Counted from the first letter of the stretch, positions 27,195 to 37,064 are shown. The stretch: 64,000 nt of DNA from Chryseobacterium koreense CCUG 49689 (GCF_001045435.1 NZ_LFNG01000009.1:62001-126000), one strand, 5' to 3'. Notes: a model not told the origin generated them from the sequence alone. Numbers and translations are program-made.

Positions 27195-27962
27195 TTAGAA
27201 AGCCGGCTTTCTCTTTTCAAGAAAAGCTGCAACACCTTCTTTTTTGTCTGCCATTTCAAAAAGTTCACCGAAAGATTTGATTTCATTTTCAAACCCTGCA
27301 TCGGTATCAGAAAGGTTCACCGCCGCTATTGCTTTTGAAATTGCCATCGGAGAGTTTCTGGAAATCGTGATGGCCAATTCTTTTGCTTTGGGTAAAAGTT
27401 CCTCCGGGCTGAAAACATCATTGACCAATCCGATTTCTTTCGCTCTTTGTGCGGAAATCATTTTTGCCGAAAAGATCATTTCATTGGCCAAACCTTTTCC
27501 TACCAACTTTGGTAAACGCTGTGTGCCACCATATCCCGGAATTAATCCCAGAGTCACTTCCGGCAGTCCGAGTTTGGCATTATCTGAAGCATAGCGAATG
27601 TGGCAGCTCATCGCCAGTTCCAAACCTCCACCTAACGCAAAACCATTGATCGCGGCAATCACGGGTTTATTCAGGTTCTCTATTTTATCAGTCATGCTTT
27701 GGTGACCTTTTGTGGCAAGTTCCTGCGCTTGTGCACTGCTAAAATCCGAAAACTCCTTGATGTCTGCACCTGCAACGAATGCTTTTTCACCACTTCCGGT
27801 GATAATCGCAGTGCGGATACTTGAATCTTTGGCGATTTGATCCACCGCTTCACTGAGTTCGGCAATGGTTTTCACATTGAGCGCATTCAGGCTTTGAGGA
27901 CGGTTGATGGTGATCGTCGCAACGGGTCCTTCGGTTTCGAAAATGATATTTTCGTATGACAT
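27195..27962 (-). CDS. Enoyl-CoA hydratase/crotonase family enzyme
   Basis: 255 residues of crotonase fold. Oxyanion-hole segments AFVAGADIKEF and NGFALGGGLELAMSCHIRYA are present, with the catalytic Glu region LPEVTLGLIPGYGGTQRLPKLVG. It hydrates trans-2-enoyl-CoA, as in fatty acid or butanoate pathways. Length matches the family (about 258). No beta-oxidation partner lies next to it, so the pathway is open. Confidence 0.92.
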   Translation of the reverse strand: MSYENIIFETEGPVATITINRPQSLNALNVKTIAELSEAVDQIAKDSSIRTAIITGSGEKAFVAGADIKEFSDFSSAQAQELATKGHQSMTDKIENLNKPVIAAINGFALGGGLELAMSCHIRYASDNAKLGLPEVTLGLIPGYGGTQRLPKLVGKGLANEMIFSAKMISAQRAKEIGLVNDVFSPEELLPKAKELAITISRNSPMAISKAIAAVNLSDTDAGFENEIKSFGELFEMADKKEGVAAFLEKRKPAF

Positions 27963-28131
27963 ATATCTTTATTAGTATTGAATCGTTTAATATAATGCAA
28001 ATTACTACTTTTTCCTGACAAGATAAAACCTTTTTAATTATTTGATGAACAATTGGTTTTTCAATGGGAAAATTCTGAATTTTGCGGAAAGTAGCGAATA
28101 TTATTCCACAGCAAAAAAAGAAGAATCTTGC

Positions 28132-28875
28132 TTAATGGCAGGTTTCGTGATTTCCCTGCTGATGTTCGTTGGAATTATTATGAATGACTTTTAGTGCTTC
28201 CTTTTTAGGCGAAATTAAGGGTATTCCGATTTCCATTCCGCGAAGGATGAATAACCCACCCAGAATAATCATCATCACAGGGACTATTTTCAAGACTTTG
28301 ATTCGAAATGCGTTGGTCATTAAGCTTCCCAGTAGCACTACCGAAAACATAAAGGGGAGCGTTCCCAAACCAAAAAGCGCCATGAAAACTGCACCCTTCC
28401 AGATTCCTCCTGCCGCCAAACTCGCGGTCAGTGCCATGTAAACCATTCCGCACGGTAGAAATCCATTGAGTATTCCGGTGGTAAATCTGGAACGGTAATC
28501 GGCTTTTTGCAGCAATTTTCCCAGATTCATTTTCAGCCGGTAAAGAAACTTGGACAGAAAAGGGATTTTAGAGGCGAAATCTTTACCCCCAAAAGAGAAA
28601 ACCGCCATCACGATCAAAATAATACCCACGGCAATCGTTAAATATTGTTGAATTCCGGCCATTTCAAAACCTTGACCCACAATGCCTAAAATTGCTCCAA
28701 GAAGCGAATAGGTGAAGATTCTTCCGAACTGGTAAATCAAGTTTTGGAAGTAATAGTTGGTGGATTGCTTTTTGGTCAATCCCATCGACAATGCAATCGG
28801 TCCGCACATTCCTATGCAGTGAAATCCAGATGCGAAACCCAGTCCAATTGCCGAAATGATGAGTGTTAATTCCAT
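28132..28875 (-). CDS. TauE/SafE-type membrane protein of the cbb3 cluster (UreH/DsbD_2 group)
   Basis: 247 residues with six to seven helices. The N-terminus has GFHCIGMCGPIALSM, a CxxxC helix typical of the UreH/DsbD_2 group. The end is His/Cys-rich (NNSNEHQQGNHETCH), which suggests metal binding. It overlaps the FixH gene by ten bases, and such proteins are routinely the last gene of flavobacterial cco operons. A role in copper delivery or thiol transfer for oxidase assembly is inferred from context, not seen directly. Confidence 0.8.
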   Translation of the reverse strand: MELTLIISAIGLGFASGFHCIGMCGPIALSMGLTKKQSTNYYFQNLIYQFGRIFTYSLLGAILGIVGQGFEMAGIQQYLTIAVGIILIVMAVFSFGGKDFASKIPFLSKFLYRLKMNLGKLLQKADYRSRFTTGILNGFLPCGMVYMALTASLAAGGIWKGAVFMALFGLGTLPFMFSVVLLGSLMTNAFRIKVLKIVPVMMIILGGLFILRGMEIGIPLISPKKEALKVIHNNSNEHQQGNHETCH

Positions 28876-29321
28876 AAAACGTCGTAATCCAACTGGAAGG
28901 GCTTATTGTTCTGCTTCCACTTTAGCATCAAAGTGTAAGATCCCTGTTTGAGAACTTTGGCAGGAATCAAAACCGAGTTGCCGCCATCCAGCGATAATTC
29001 CTTTTTCACATCCAGATTCTTGTCATCCGTCCTGAAGAGCACGAAGCTGATGTTCTTGTGGTCTGGATGCTCCGAGGCGGGAAAAGTGATTTTTATTCCG
29101 TCTTTAGTTTGCTGATAAACGGGTTTCTCTCCGAGTTGCTCGGCATTTTTCTTGGCGTCTATAACCGTTTGGTAAGCCAGTTCGTCTTCGTAATAGTTAT
29201 CGGAAACCAGCTCGGAATTCTGTTTCCCGTTCGGGAAAACCAAAACCATAAACATGATAAACCCTATAAAAGCTGCCAATGCGATGGCAACGCCGTGTCC
29301 CCAATGAAAGTTCTTAAACAT
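28866..29321 (-). CDS. ccoH: FixH/CcoH family cbb3 assembly protein
   Basis: 151 residues: one N-terminal helix (about 8-30; GHGVAIALAAFIGFIMFM) then a periplasmic FixH domain (YYEDELAYQTVIDAKKNAEQL). CcoH interacts with assembled cbb3 oxidase and is needed for its stability. It lies 6 bases after ccoG and overlaps the next gene, so the three are probably translated from one mRNA. Confidence 0.9.
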   Translation of the reverse strand: MFKNFHWGHGVAIALAAFIGFIMFMVLVFPNGKQNSELVSDNYYEDELAYQTVIDAKKNAEQLGEKPVYQQTKDGIKITFPASEHPDHKNISFVLFRTDDKNLDVKKELSLDGGNSVLIPAKVLKQGSYTLMLKWKQNNKPFQLDYDVLWN

Positions 29322-29327
29322 TGATTA

Positions 29328-30791
29328 TTAAAATTGAATTTTAAATGGCCCCTCAAAATAAGTATCGAAAGAGTCCAAAAGTTTTCCGGATTCGTCATAA
29401 ACGCCTATTTTCACGTTCTGTTTTGAAAGTTTGATCTCTTTCTCCGGGAATGAAATATTTACTGTTCCTCTGATCATGTCGTCCTTCTTCATTAAAATGG
29501 TTCCAGATTCGCTCAGGGAAATTTCACCGTGTTGCGGTTCAATGACTTTGATGGTCACCTTCTGGTCCTTATTGGATTTATTTAGGAAGGTATAATTGTA
29601 GGTATTGGTAATCTTGCCGTCTCTCACGAAATAAGATGCTCCTGCCGGTTTGATGAATTTGGCTTCCATGGAACCTCTGTTTCCCAGCAAGAATCCAAGG
29701 AATGCGACCATCAGTATCAAAACCGCGGTATATGCTTTCATTCTGGAGGTAAATTTGAACGGCACCTCCTTTTCAATTTCATCTTCGGTTGCGTAGCGGA
29801 TCAGTCCTTTTGGCAATCCTACTTTCACCATCACCTCGTCACAGGCATCAATACAGGCGGTACAATTCACACACTCCAGCTGTTGGCCGTCTCTGATGTC
29901 GATTCCGGTCGGGCAAACCACCACGCACTGATTGCAGTCAATACAGTCTCCTTTTCCGGCTGCTTTTCGATCTTCGCCTTTTCTCCATTTGGCCCGGTTT
30001 TCTCCCCGTTTAAAGTCATAATACACATTGATCGTTTGCTTATCAATCAGTACACCCTGCAATCTGCCATAAGGACAAACCAAGGTACAAACCTGCTCAC
30101 GGAACCAGGCGAATGTGAAGTAGAAAGCCGCCGTGAACAAAATCATGACCATGAAATTGGTCAAATTCACGAAAGGTCCTTCCTGCATGATTCTGAAAAC
30201 TTCTTTGTAACCCACGATGTACATGAACATCCAATGCGTGATGACCAGCGAAATAAGAATGTAAATTCCCCATTTAAGGAATCTTTTCCAGATTTTTTCG
30301 GCGTTCCATTCCTGTCGGTCAAGTTTCATCTGTTTGTTTCGGTCTCCTTCAATCGCGTATTCAATTTTTCTGAAAACCATTTCCATGAAAATGGTTTGCG
30401 GACAAATCCAACCACAAAAGATCCGACCAAAAACCACGGTAAACAGAATAATGAAAACAATGGAGGTAATTGCGCCCAATGCGAGGATAAAGAAATCCTG
30501 CGGATAAAAAGGTTGCCCCAAAATAAAGAATTGCCGATCCAAAATATTGATCAACAACAGTGGATTTCCGTGAATTTTCACGAAAGGCAACACAAAAAAC
30601 ACTACAAGTAAAAGAATCGCGACAAGTGTGCGGTAATTGGTGTACTTTCCACTGGGCTTTCTAGGGAAAACCCACTTTCGCTTTCCGGTTTGATCCATAG
30701 TTCCTACGGAATCCCTGAAAGTTTCTGCCTCGATTACCTGTCCTTCGCCGCCCATTAATTCTTCGCGGTAAGATTGCTGCTCGTCTGCCAT
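29328..30791 (-). CDS. ccoG: Cytochrome c oxidase accessory protein CcoG (FixG/RdxA)
   Basis: 487 residues from ATG 30791; an in-frame GTG at 30821 adds ten residues. About five membrane helices surround a ferredoxin-like domain with two Cys clusters (CIDCNQCVVVCP and CVNCTACIDACD), plus CGWICPQTIF and CTLVCPYGRLQG. A FixG C-terminal Ig-like domain follows (about 380-487). CcoG is thought to reduce copper or handle electrons during cbb3 assembly. It lies between ccoP and ccoH, the expected place. Confidence 0.95.
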   Translation of the reverse strand: MADEQQSYREELMGGEGQVIEAETFRDSVGTMDQTGKRKWVFPRKPSGKYTNYRTLVAILLLVVFFVLPFVKIHGNPLLLINILDRQFFILGQPFYPQDFFILALGAITSIVFIILFTVVFGRIFCGWICPQTIFMEMVFRKIEYAIEGDRNKQMKLDRQEWNAEKIWKRFLKWGIYILISLVITHWMFMYIVGYKEVFRIMQEGPFVNLTNFMVMILFTAAFYFTFAWFREQVCTLVCPYGRLQGVLIDKQTINVYYDFKRGENRAKWRKGEDRKAAGKGDCIDCNQCVVVCPTGIDIRDGQQLECVNCTACIDACDEVMVKVGLPKGLIRYATEDEIEKEVPFKFTSRMKAYTAVLILMVAFLGFLLGNRGSMEAKFIKPAGASYFVRDGKITNTYNYTFLNKSNKDQKVTIKVIEPQHGEISLSESGTILMKKDDMIRGTVNISFPEKEIKLSKQNVKIGVYDESGKLLDSFDTYFEGPFKIQF

Positions 30792-30884
30792 TTGTTCTTT
30801 TGCATTAAAAAAAGAAAACACGCTCCATATCCCTTGATTTAAAAGATACCGAAACGTGTTTCCCTATATGTGTATATTTAAGTG

Positions 30885-31763
30885 TTATTTCTCCCAGTGA
30901 GCGACTGTTCCTTGTGGAGCAGCACCACCTTGAGCAGGAGTAATTGGTTGTACTTCTTGGTTAATGTGATAGACATAAGCGGCCACATTTTGAATATCAA
31001 ATCCGGTTAAAACTCCATTTTTTCCCCATGCCTGCATCGCAGGATTGTTTGGCGAACCGTTTTCAACCACGTGAAAAACATTTTTGAAAAGCGTTTTTTC
31101 CGGTTGGTTGATCCAGGAATTATCGGTCAGGTTTGGCCCGATTCCTCCTTTCCCACCTTCGCCGTGACAAGAAACACAGTTGGTCTTGAAGACCTCTTCA
31201 CCTGCCGCAATATTGTCTGGTGAATAAGTTGCATTCTCTATTGTTGGTGGCGGAGTGTTCTTGATATATTCGGCAATACTTGCGGTTTGCGCTTTGTATT
31301 CCGCATCGTACTCAGAAGTTTGGTGTGCGAAATCAGTGAAGGAATAAGCAAGAATATAAACGATGCAATATGCAACCCCAAACCAGAACAGTCCAAGCCA
31401 CCATTTTGGCAACTGGTTGTCTAGTTCCATAATTCCATCAAAACCGTGGTCAATCAGGATGTCTTTTTCTTCAGTGTTTGACTGCTTTTGGAATGCACTC
31501 TGATAAAGCCCTTTGAAATAAGGAGTTTTCCTTAGTTCCAGATATTGAGCTTTCTCTGCTTGGTTCAATTTTGAGAATTTTTGGTTCTCAATCAAGTCCC
31601 CAATCGCATGATGGATTAAGGCCAGAATCACACTGATTACCGCAGTTCCCCAGAAGTAAGGAGAAGTGAGGAATGAAGTGCTCTGCACAAACATGAAGTA
31701 CACAATGAATAAAATCACTAGTATTACAAGAATTGTAATATATACGGGTGTTCTCTGTTTCAT
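30885..31763 (-). CDS. ccoP: cbb3 oxidase subunit CcoP with a single haem c motif
   Basis: 292 residues. Two N-terminal helices (about 8-28, 36-52), a third helix near 120-140 (PKWWLGLFWFGVAYCIVYIL, the FixP N-terminal signature), then one cytochrome c domain with CVSCH at 196-200 and distal Met candidates near 243. Classical CcoP has two CxxCH motifs; only one is present here. It passes electrons to CcoO/CcoN. Located 21 bases downstream of the ccoQ-like gene. Confidence 0.93.
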   Translation of the reverse strand: MKQRTPVYITILVILVILFIVYFMFVQSTSFLTSPYFWGTAVISVILALIHHAIGDLIENQKFSKLNQAEKAQYLELRKTPYFKGLYQSAFQKQSNTEEKDILIDHGFDGIMELDNQLPKWWLGLFWFGVAYCIVYILAYSFTDFAHQTSEYDAEYKAQTASIAEYIKNTPPPTIENATYSPDNIAAGEEVFKTNCVSCHGEGGKGGIGPNLTDNSWINQPEKTLFKNVFHVVENGSPNNPAMQAWGKNGVLTGFDIQNVAAYVYHINQEVQPITPAQGGAAPQGTVAHWEK

Positions 31764-31783
31764 AATAGTTAATTTTTTAAAAA

Positions 31784-32005
31784 TTAAAGTTTACCGGCGG
31801 TACCGTCGTCTTCATCATGTTCGTCATCGATGTTGTCGTCGTCCAAAGGAGCGTTCGCAGCATCATCGTAATATTTTTTCGGGCGGGAGAATACAAAGTA
31901 AAGAATCCCCAGAAAAAAGATGATGAAAAGAAGTAGGGCAATTGTCTGAAGCAGACCTGCGTTCTCACCGTTTGACAATATGTCCCTAAAACTTTGCGGT
32001 ATCAT
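31784..32005 (-). CDS. ccoQ: CcoQ-like small cbb3 subunit
   Basis: 73 residues: one helix (about 19-39; LQTIALLLFIIFFLGILYFVF), a basic RPKKYY stop-transfer, and a very acidic tail (DDDNIDDEHDEDDG). Position between ccoNO and ccoP and the helix-RPKKYYDDAA pattern fit CcoQ, which stabilises the complex. Small proteins of this kind are identified mainly by context. Confidence 0.82.
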   Translation of the reverse strand: MIPQSFRDILSNGENAGLLQTIALLLFIIFFLGILYFVFSRPKKYYDDAANAPLDDDNIDDEHDEDDGTAGKL

Positions 32006-32028
32006 TCGATTTGTACTTTAATTATGAA

Positions 32029-34308
32029 TTAGTTTGTGCTTGCAGTTTTTATTTCAGTTGTTTTAATGTCTGTACCGAGCCTTTGCAGATAAGCGATCAA
32101 GGCAATGATTTCCTTTTTCTCCAGCGGAGTGAAGTTAGCCGGATCTGCCGCTTTTCTCTCTTCATATGCTTTTTTCACGTCAGCTGCTTCAGAGTAAATC
32201 TGTTTCACGATGTGAGCTGCCTGATTATCTGCCCATTGATTGGCTGAATCAATTTCCGCTTGTGTGTAAGGAACATCGAAAACATTCTTCATCAATTCAA
32301 TTTTAGCGACCATTTTGCTTCTGTCCAAATCATTGGCAATCAACCAAGGGTAACGTGGCATGATGGAACCTGCCGAAGTAACTCTTGGGTTCAGCATGTG
32401 TTTGTAATGCCATGAACTTGGGTTTTTGCCACCTTCTCTGTGCAAATCCGGACCGGTTCTTTTGGAACCCCAAAGGAATGGACGGTCATAAATAAATTCA
32501 CCCGCTTTGGAATATTGCCCGTTTTTACCATTAAATCTCACCACTTCATCACGGAACGGACGAATAACCTGGGTGTGACAAGCATTACAACCTTCTCTAA
32601 TATAAAGGTCCCTACCTTCTAATTCTAATGGCGAATAAGGTTTCACGGCAGCAATGGTCGGTACATTATCCTTTATCGTCAAAGTCGGAACAATTTCCAC
32701 AAAACCACCGATTGCTACTGCAACGAATGAAAGCACTGTCAACAAAGTAGGCATTCTTTCAATCCACAGGTGAAGTCCTTCTCCTTCTTTTCTTTGATTG
32801 CTGATTTTTGCCAATGCCGGCGCTTCCGCAGGAACTTCTTTCTGGAATGAACCACTTCTCACCGTTGCAATTACGTTGATTGCCATCAAAATTGCACCGG
32901 TAATATAAAGCAATCCACCCACAAATCGCATTTCATAATAAGGGATAATCGCGGTCACGGTATCCAGCCAGTTTTTGTAAACCAAGGTTCCGTCTGGATT
33001 GAATTGCTTCCACATCAAACCTTGGGTAAATCCGGCGATATATAAAGGAACCGCATAGAAAATAATTCCCAAAGTTCCCAACCAGAAATGCCAGTTTGCC
33101 AGCTTGGTTGACCACAGCTTTGTTCTCCACATAATCGGCAGTAGATAATAAATCATACCGAAAGTCATGAAGCCATTCCAACCAAGGGCGCCAATATGAA
33201 CGTGACCAATTACCCAATCGGTAAAGTGGCCGATTTTATTTAAAGTTTTAGTGGCCAGAACCGGACCTTCGAAAGTCGCCATACCATAGCAGGTTACCGC
33301 TACCACAAAAAATTTCAGTACCGGATTTTCTCGAACCTTGTCCCAAGCTCCTCTTAGAGTAAGGAGTCCGTTCAACATTCCTCCCCAAGACGGAGCAATC
33401 AGCATGATAGAGAAACCTGTTCCCAAAGCTTGTGCCCAACCCGGAATTGCAGTGTACTGCAAATGGTGTGGACCTGCCCAAATATAAACGAAAATCAATG
33501 ACCAGAAATGGATGATCGATAATTTATACGAGAACACAGGTCTGTCTGCTGCTTTTGGAAGGAAGTAATACATCAACCCGAGGATTGGAGTCGTCAACAC
33601 GAATGCTACCGCATTGTGACCATACCACCATTGAACCAAAGCATCTTTAACTCCAGCATAAGCGGAATAGGATTTCCAGCCCGTAAATGATAATGGAACT
33701 TCTAAGTTATTAAAGATATGCAACATGGCGATCGCAACCCAAGTTCCAAGGTAGAACCAAATGGCTACATACAGGTGACGAACCCTTCTGTTGATGATCG
33801 TCATGAACATATTGATACCAAAGATCACCCAAATCACCGTAATCAGAATATCGATTGGCCATTCATGCTCAGCATATTCTTTTGAAGTATTGATCCCCAA
33901 AAAGAAGGTGATCACTACCGCAACGATCATCAATTGCCATCCCCAGAAGTGAATCCACGAAAGCGTATCGCTCCACATTCTTGTTTTCAGAAGTCTTTGC
34001 AGCGAGTAATAAGCTCCGGCAAAGAAACCGTTACAAACAAATGCGAAAATTACCGCACTGGTATGAATCATCCTGATACGTCCAAAACCGAATGCCCCAT
34101 GCGAATTGATTAAACCCTGCAAATTTCCGCTCTGCAAACTTTTGATGGTGACATCATCGGTTCCAAGGAAATATTCAGGAAGCTCCGGATAGAAAAGCAT
34201 CAAAGCTGCGGTAAGTCCGAATAAGAAGCCGATAATCCCAAAGATTACGGTCGCATAAAGGAACGCGCGCACAATGCCGTTGTCATAACTAAACTTTTGT
34301 GTTTCCAT
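32029..34308 (-). CDS. ccoNO: Fused cbb3 oxidase subunits I and II (CcoN-CcoO)
   Basis: 759 residues. The first about 480 are the twelve-helix CcoN with haem and copper histidines (MIHTSAVIFAF; WWYGHNAVAFVL; GPHHLQYTAIP; HVHIGALGWNG). The last about 220 are CcoO with a membrane anchor near 510-530 and a haem c motif CNACH near 572-578, then WLIANDLDRSKMV. The subunits are separate genes in proteobacteria; fusion is common in Bacteroidota. This is the catalytic core, a high-affinity terminal oxidase for microaerobic respiration. Confidence 0.97.
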   Translation of the reverse strand: METQKFSYDNGIVRAFLYATVIFGIIGFLFGLTAALMLFYPELPEYFLGTDDVTIKSLQSGNLQGLINSHGAFGFGRIRMIHTSAVIFAFVCNGFFAGAYYSLQRLLKTRMWSDTLSWIHFWGWQLMIVAVVITFFLGINTSKEYAEHEWPIDILITVIWVIFGINMFMTIINRRVRHLYVAIWFYLGTWVAIAMLHIFNNLEVPLSFTGWKSYSAYAGVKDALVQWWYGHNAVAFVLTTPILGLMYYFLPKAADRPVFSYKLSIIHFWSLIFVYIWAGPHHLQYTAIPGWAQALGTGFSIMLIAPSWGGMLNGLLTLRGAWDKVRENPVLKFFVVAVTCYGMATFEGPVLATKTLNKIGHFTDWVIGHVHIGALGWNGFMTFGMIYYLLPIMWRTKLWSTKLANWHFWLGTLGIIFYAVPLYIAGFTQGLMWKQFNPDGTLVYKNWLDTVTAIIPYYEMRFVGGLLYITGAILMAINVIATVRSGSFQKEVPAEAPALAKISNQRKEGEGLHLWIERMPTLLTVLSFVAVAIGGFVEIVPTLTIKDNVPTIAAVKPYSPLELEGRDLYIREGCNACHTQVIRPFRDEVVRFNGKNGQYSKAGEFIYDRPFLWGSKRTGPDLHREGGKNPSSWHYKHMLNPRVTSAGSIMPRYPWLIANDLDRSKMVAKIELMKNVFDVPYTQAEIDSANQWADNQAAHIVKQIYSEAADVKKAYEERKAADPANFTPLEKKEIIALIAYLQRLGTDIKTTEIKTASTN

Positions 34309-34313
34309 ATAAA

Positions 34314-34529
34314 TTAATCACTTTTTTCTACTGTATCTTTTTTTTGATCCTCCTCATTCACCTCACTTGATTCCTTTTCCTCCTTGATAAGCTCATTATC
34401 GAGTAAAATGCGCACTGCCGGCGATTCGTCATCCTCAAACTGTCCCTTTTTTGCATTTACAATAAAAATGATCAAGAAGACTACAGCCAACGTAACGCTG
34501 CACAAAATCATCAAATAAAGTATATCCAC
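34314..34529 (-). CDS. ccoS: cbb3 assembly protein CcoS
   Basis: 71 residues: an N-terminal helix (about 3-24; ILYLMILCSVTLAVVFLIIF), then a short acidic tail. CcoS is required to insert cofactors into cbb3 oxidase. The gene lies 5 bases upstream of ccoNO and 113 bases downstream of ccoI, matching the usual ccoI-S-N order. The tail contains many Glu and Lys residues but no known motif. Confidence 0.88.
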   Translation of the reverse strand: MDILYLMILCSVTLAVVFLIIFIVNAKKGQFEDDESPAVRILLDNELIKEEKESSEVNEEDQKKDTVEKSD

Positions 34530-34642
34530 GCCGCTGCAAATTTAAAAATAATGTGGCTCAAAAATAGCCAAAAATTATGATTTTATTCAAAGACTGTTAA
34601 TTATTGTTAATTTAAAACCCTTCTAAATAAGAAACCATATTA

Positions 34643-37033
34643 CTACCGTTTGATTCTGAAATATTTAATGCTTCGGTACCATGTGGCAGCAGAAGTGAAC
34701 GCCACCACCGATATTGAACTTATCGGCATCAGAATCGCTGCGAAAAGCGGTGAAACATATCCTGCCACCGCAAAACTTACCCCTATCACGTTATAAAACA
34801 AACTGATCGCAAAAGTCATTTTTACAATGGTCATCGCGTCCTTTGAAAATTGCAGATACTTATGAAGATCCACCACTTTCTCGCCGGACATGATGACATC
34901 CGATGATGGGGTGAATGAATTGGTGTCATCTGCAACTGCAATCCCAATATTGCTCTGCTTCAATGCTCCCGCATCGTTTAAGCCGTCTCCCAGCATCGCA
35001 ACTTTTTGATTGCTGTCCTGCAAGTTTTTGATGTAGTTCAGCTTATCTTCCGGACTTTGGTTGAATGCCATTCCTTCCACATTCGGAATCATGGTTTTCA
35101 GCATTTTTTCTTCTGATGAATTGTCACCGCTCAGAATATGGATTTTGTAGCCATAAAGCCTTTTGAATAAAGATTTTAAATTTTCTCGGTATTCATTCTT
35201 AAAAATAAATTTCCCCAGAAATTCGTCATTTTTTCCGATATGGACCGCCGTTTCCAAATTCCTGGATTCCTGCCCGACCAAAGTCGAAGAACCAATTTTG
35301 TAAATCGTGCCACGAACAGAAGCTTCATACCCTTTTCCTGGAATTTCCTTAAAATTCTCAACCGGAAAATACCCGTCTTCAATCTCTAAGAAGTCATATA
35401 GCGCTTTTGATAAAGGGTGGTTGGAATTTTTGACCAGACTTTTGATGTTCTGCAGGTCAAATTCCTGAAGGGGCGCTCCTTCATATTTAATGTCTGCTCT
35501 TTTCTGATGGGTGATCGTTCCGGTTTTGTCAAAGACCAAAGTTCCGATCTTTGAAATTTTCTCGATGGTCAAAGCATCTTTCACGTAAAATTTGTTCCGT
35601 CCCAAAATCCGCATCACATGACCAAAAGTAAAGGGAGCAGATAGCGCCAATGCGCATGGACAGGCAATAATCAGAATTGCGGCAACCACCTGAAACATTT
35701 TCTCGAAATCTACCTGGATCCAGTAAATACCTGAAATTAAAGTGATTCCCAAAATAACAAAGGTGAAATATTTGGAAATATGGTTGGTCAGCGTATCCAG
35801 TCCTGTTTCGTGTTTTTTAAAAGCTTCCTTATTCCAAAGCTGGGTCAAATAGCTTTGATTCACGGTTTTAATGACCTCCAGTTCCAGCGCGGAACCCATC
35901 TGTTTTCCTCCTGCAAAAATTTTGTCGCCCGCCGTTTTCGGAATGGAGGCACTTTCACCGGTGATAAAACTGTTGTCGATATTTCCTTCGCCATTGATCA
36001 AAATGGCATCAACCGGAATAATTTCCTGATTTCGAACCATAATCCGGTCACCCACCTTTAACTCTGAAAGTAAAATATTTTCCTGTTTTCCGTTAAAATC
36101 GACCTTAGTGACTGCAATTGGATAAAATGATTTGTAATCTCGGTCGTAAGAAAGTGCGCTGTAAGTTCTCTTCTGGAATAATTTCCCCATCAGCATAAAA
36201 AACAAAAGACCGCACAACGTGTCAAAATATCCCGCACCATAATCGGTCAGTACTTCATAAATACTTCTTCCGTAAAGCATTAAGATTCCCAACACAATCG
36301 GCACGTCGATATTCACAATCTTATGCTTCAAGCCAAACCAGGCCGATTTGAAATAATCTGAGGCAGAATAAAATACCACCGGTGTCGCCAATAAAAACAT
36401 GATGAACCGGAAAAGGCTCTTGTATTTGTCAAACCAAAAATCGCTGGTTCCCATCACTTCTGCCGCATATTCCGGATAGGAAAAAAACATTCCGTTCCCG
36501 AAAGCAAATCCTGCAATCGCCCATTTGATCAATAAAGTTTTGTCATAGGATTCCTCTTTCTTTTCGGCGGTCTCTAAATTAATGACGGGTTTGTAGCCTA
36601 AATTGGTAAGGAATTTCGCGAGTTCACTCAGCTTCAGTTCTTTTTGGTTAAAAGAAATCTGAACAGTCTTGCGGGTAAAATTAACCTGTGAATAATTGAT
36701 ATTGGCATTCAAATTCTGAAGACTTTCCAGCAGCCAAATGCAGGACGAGCAGTGAATGACCGGAATTTTTAAAGTCACCAAACTGGTGTTCCCCTCCGAA
36801 AAATCAGTGACTTTATCGAAAATTTCGGGCGCGTCGAGATAATCAAACTGGGAAATATTTTCGTCATCCGGTCGAATTCCTGAACGTTTATTGAGCTCAT
36901 AGAAATTCCCCAAATCATGGATGTTCAAAATTTCATACACCGACTTGCAGCCCACGCAGCAAAAGACCTTCTCATCGAAGGACACCCGTTCTTTCGATAA
37001 ATCCTGACCGCAATGAAAACAATTTTCCGCCAA
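34643..37033 (-). CDS. ccoI: Copper-translocating P1B-type ATPase CcoI (FixI)
   Basis: 796 residues from TTG 37033. A cysteine-rich N-terminus (CFHCGQDL, FCCVGCKSVY) is followed by an HMA-like domain with CSSC (IPVIHCSSCIWLLE), the transport motif CPC (IACPCALALSAP), the phosphorylation site DKTGTITH and the hinge GDGLNDAG. It exports Cu(I) for the oxidase. An open frame to 37057 exists, but its first codon lies inside the predicted -7 box TAATTTTG, so transcription would start downstream of it; TTG 37033 (giving MAENCFHCG) is chosen. Confidence 0.95.
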   Translation of the reverse strand: MAENCFHCGQDLSKERVSFDEKVFCCVGCKSVYEILNIHDLGNFYELNKRSGIRPDDENISQFDYLDAPEIFDKVTDFSEGNTSLVTLKIPVIHCSSCIWLLESLQNLNANINYSQVNFTRKTVQISFNQKELKLSELAKFLTNLGYKPVINLETAEKKEESYDKTLLIKWAIAGFAFGNGMFFSYPEYAAEVMGTSDFWFDKYKSLFRFIMFLLATPVVFYSASDYFKSAWFGLKHKIVNIDVPIVLGILMLYGRSIYEVLTDYGAGYFDTLCGLLFFMLMGKLFQKRTYSALSYDRDYKSFYPIAVTKVDFNGKQENILLSELKVGDRIMVRNQEIIPVDAILINGEGNIDNSFITGESASIPKTAGDKIFAGGKQMGSALELEVIKTVNQSYLTQLWNKEAFKKHETGLDTLTNHISKYFTFVILGITLISGIYWIQVDFEKMFQVVAAILIIACPCALALSAPFTFGHVMRILGRNKFYVKDALTIEKISKIGTLVFDKTGTITHQKRADIKYEGAPLQEFDLQNIKSLVKNSNHPLSKALYDFLEIEDGYFPVENFKEIPGKGYEASVRGTIYKIGSSTLVGQESRNLETAVHIGKNDEFLGKFIFKNEYRENLKSLFKRLYGYKIHILSGDNSSEEKMLKTMIPNVEGMAFNQSPEDKLNYIKNLQDSNQKVAMLGDGLNDAGALKQSNIGIAVADDTNSFTPSSDVIMSGEKVVDLHKYLQFSKDAMTIVKMTFAISLFYNVIGVSFAVAGYVSPLFAAILMPISSISVVAFTSAATWYRSIKYFRIKR

Positions 37034-37054
37034 TTTAAGTAAAATTTTAACAGG

Positions 37055-37062
37055 CAAAATTA
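37055..37062 (-). promoter_or_regulatory. -7 box (TAATTTTG) of the cco operon
   Basis: TAATTTTG matches TAnnTTTG, 22 bases upstream of the TTG start. No -33 TTTG is seen at the right distance; a palindrome sits directly upstream instead, as expected for an activator-dependent promoter. Confidence 0.5.
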
Positions 37063-37064
37063 TG

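Noticed and set aside
29883-30611. 242-residue plus-strand frame.
   Set aside because: It is antisense to ccoG, which has complete ferredoxin motifs.
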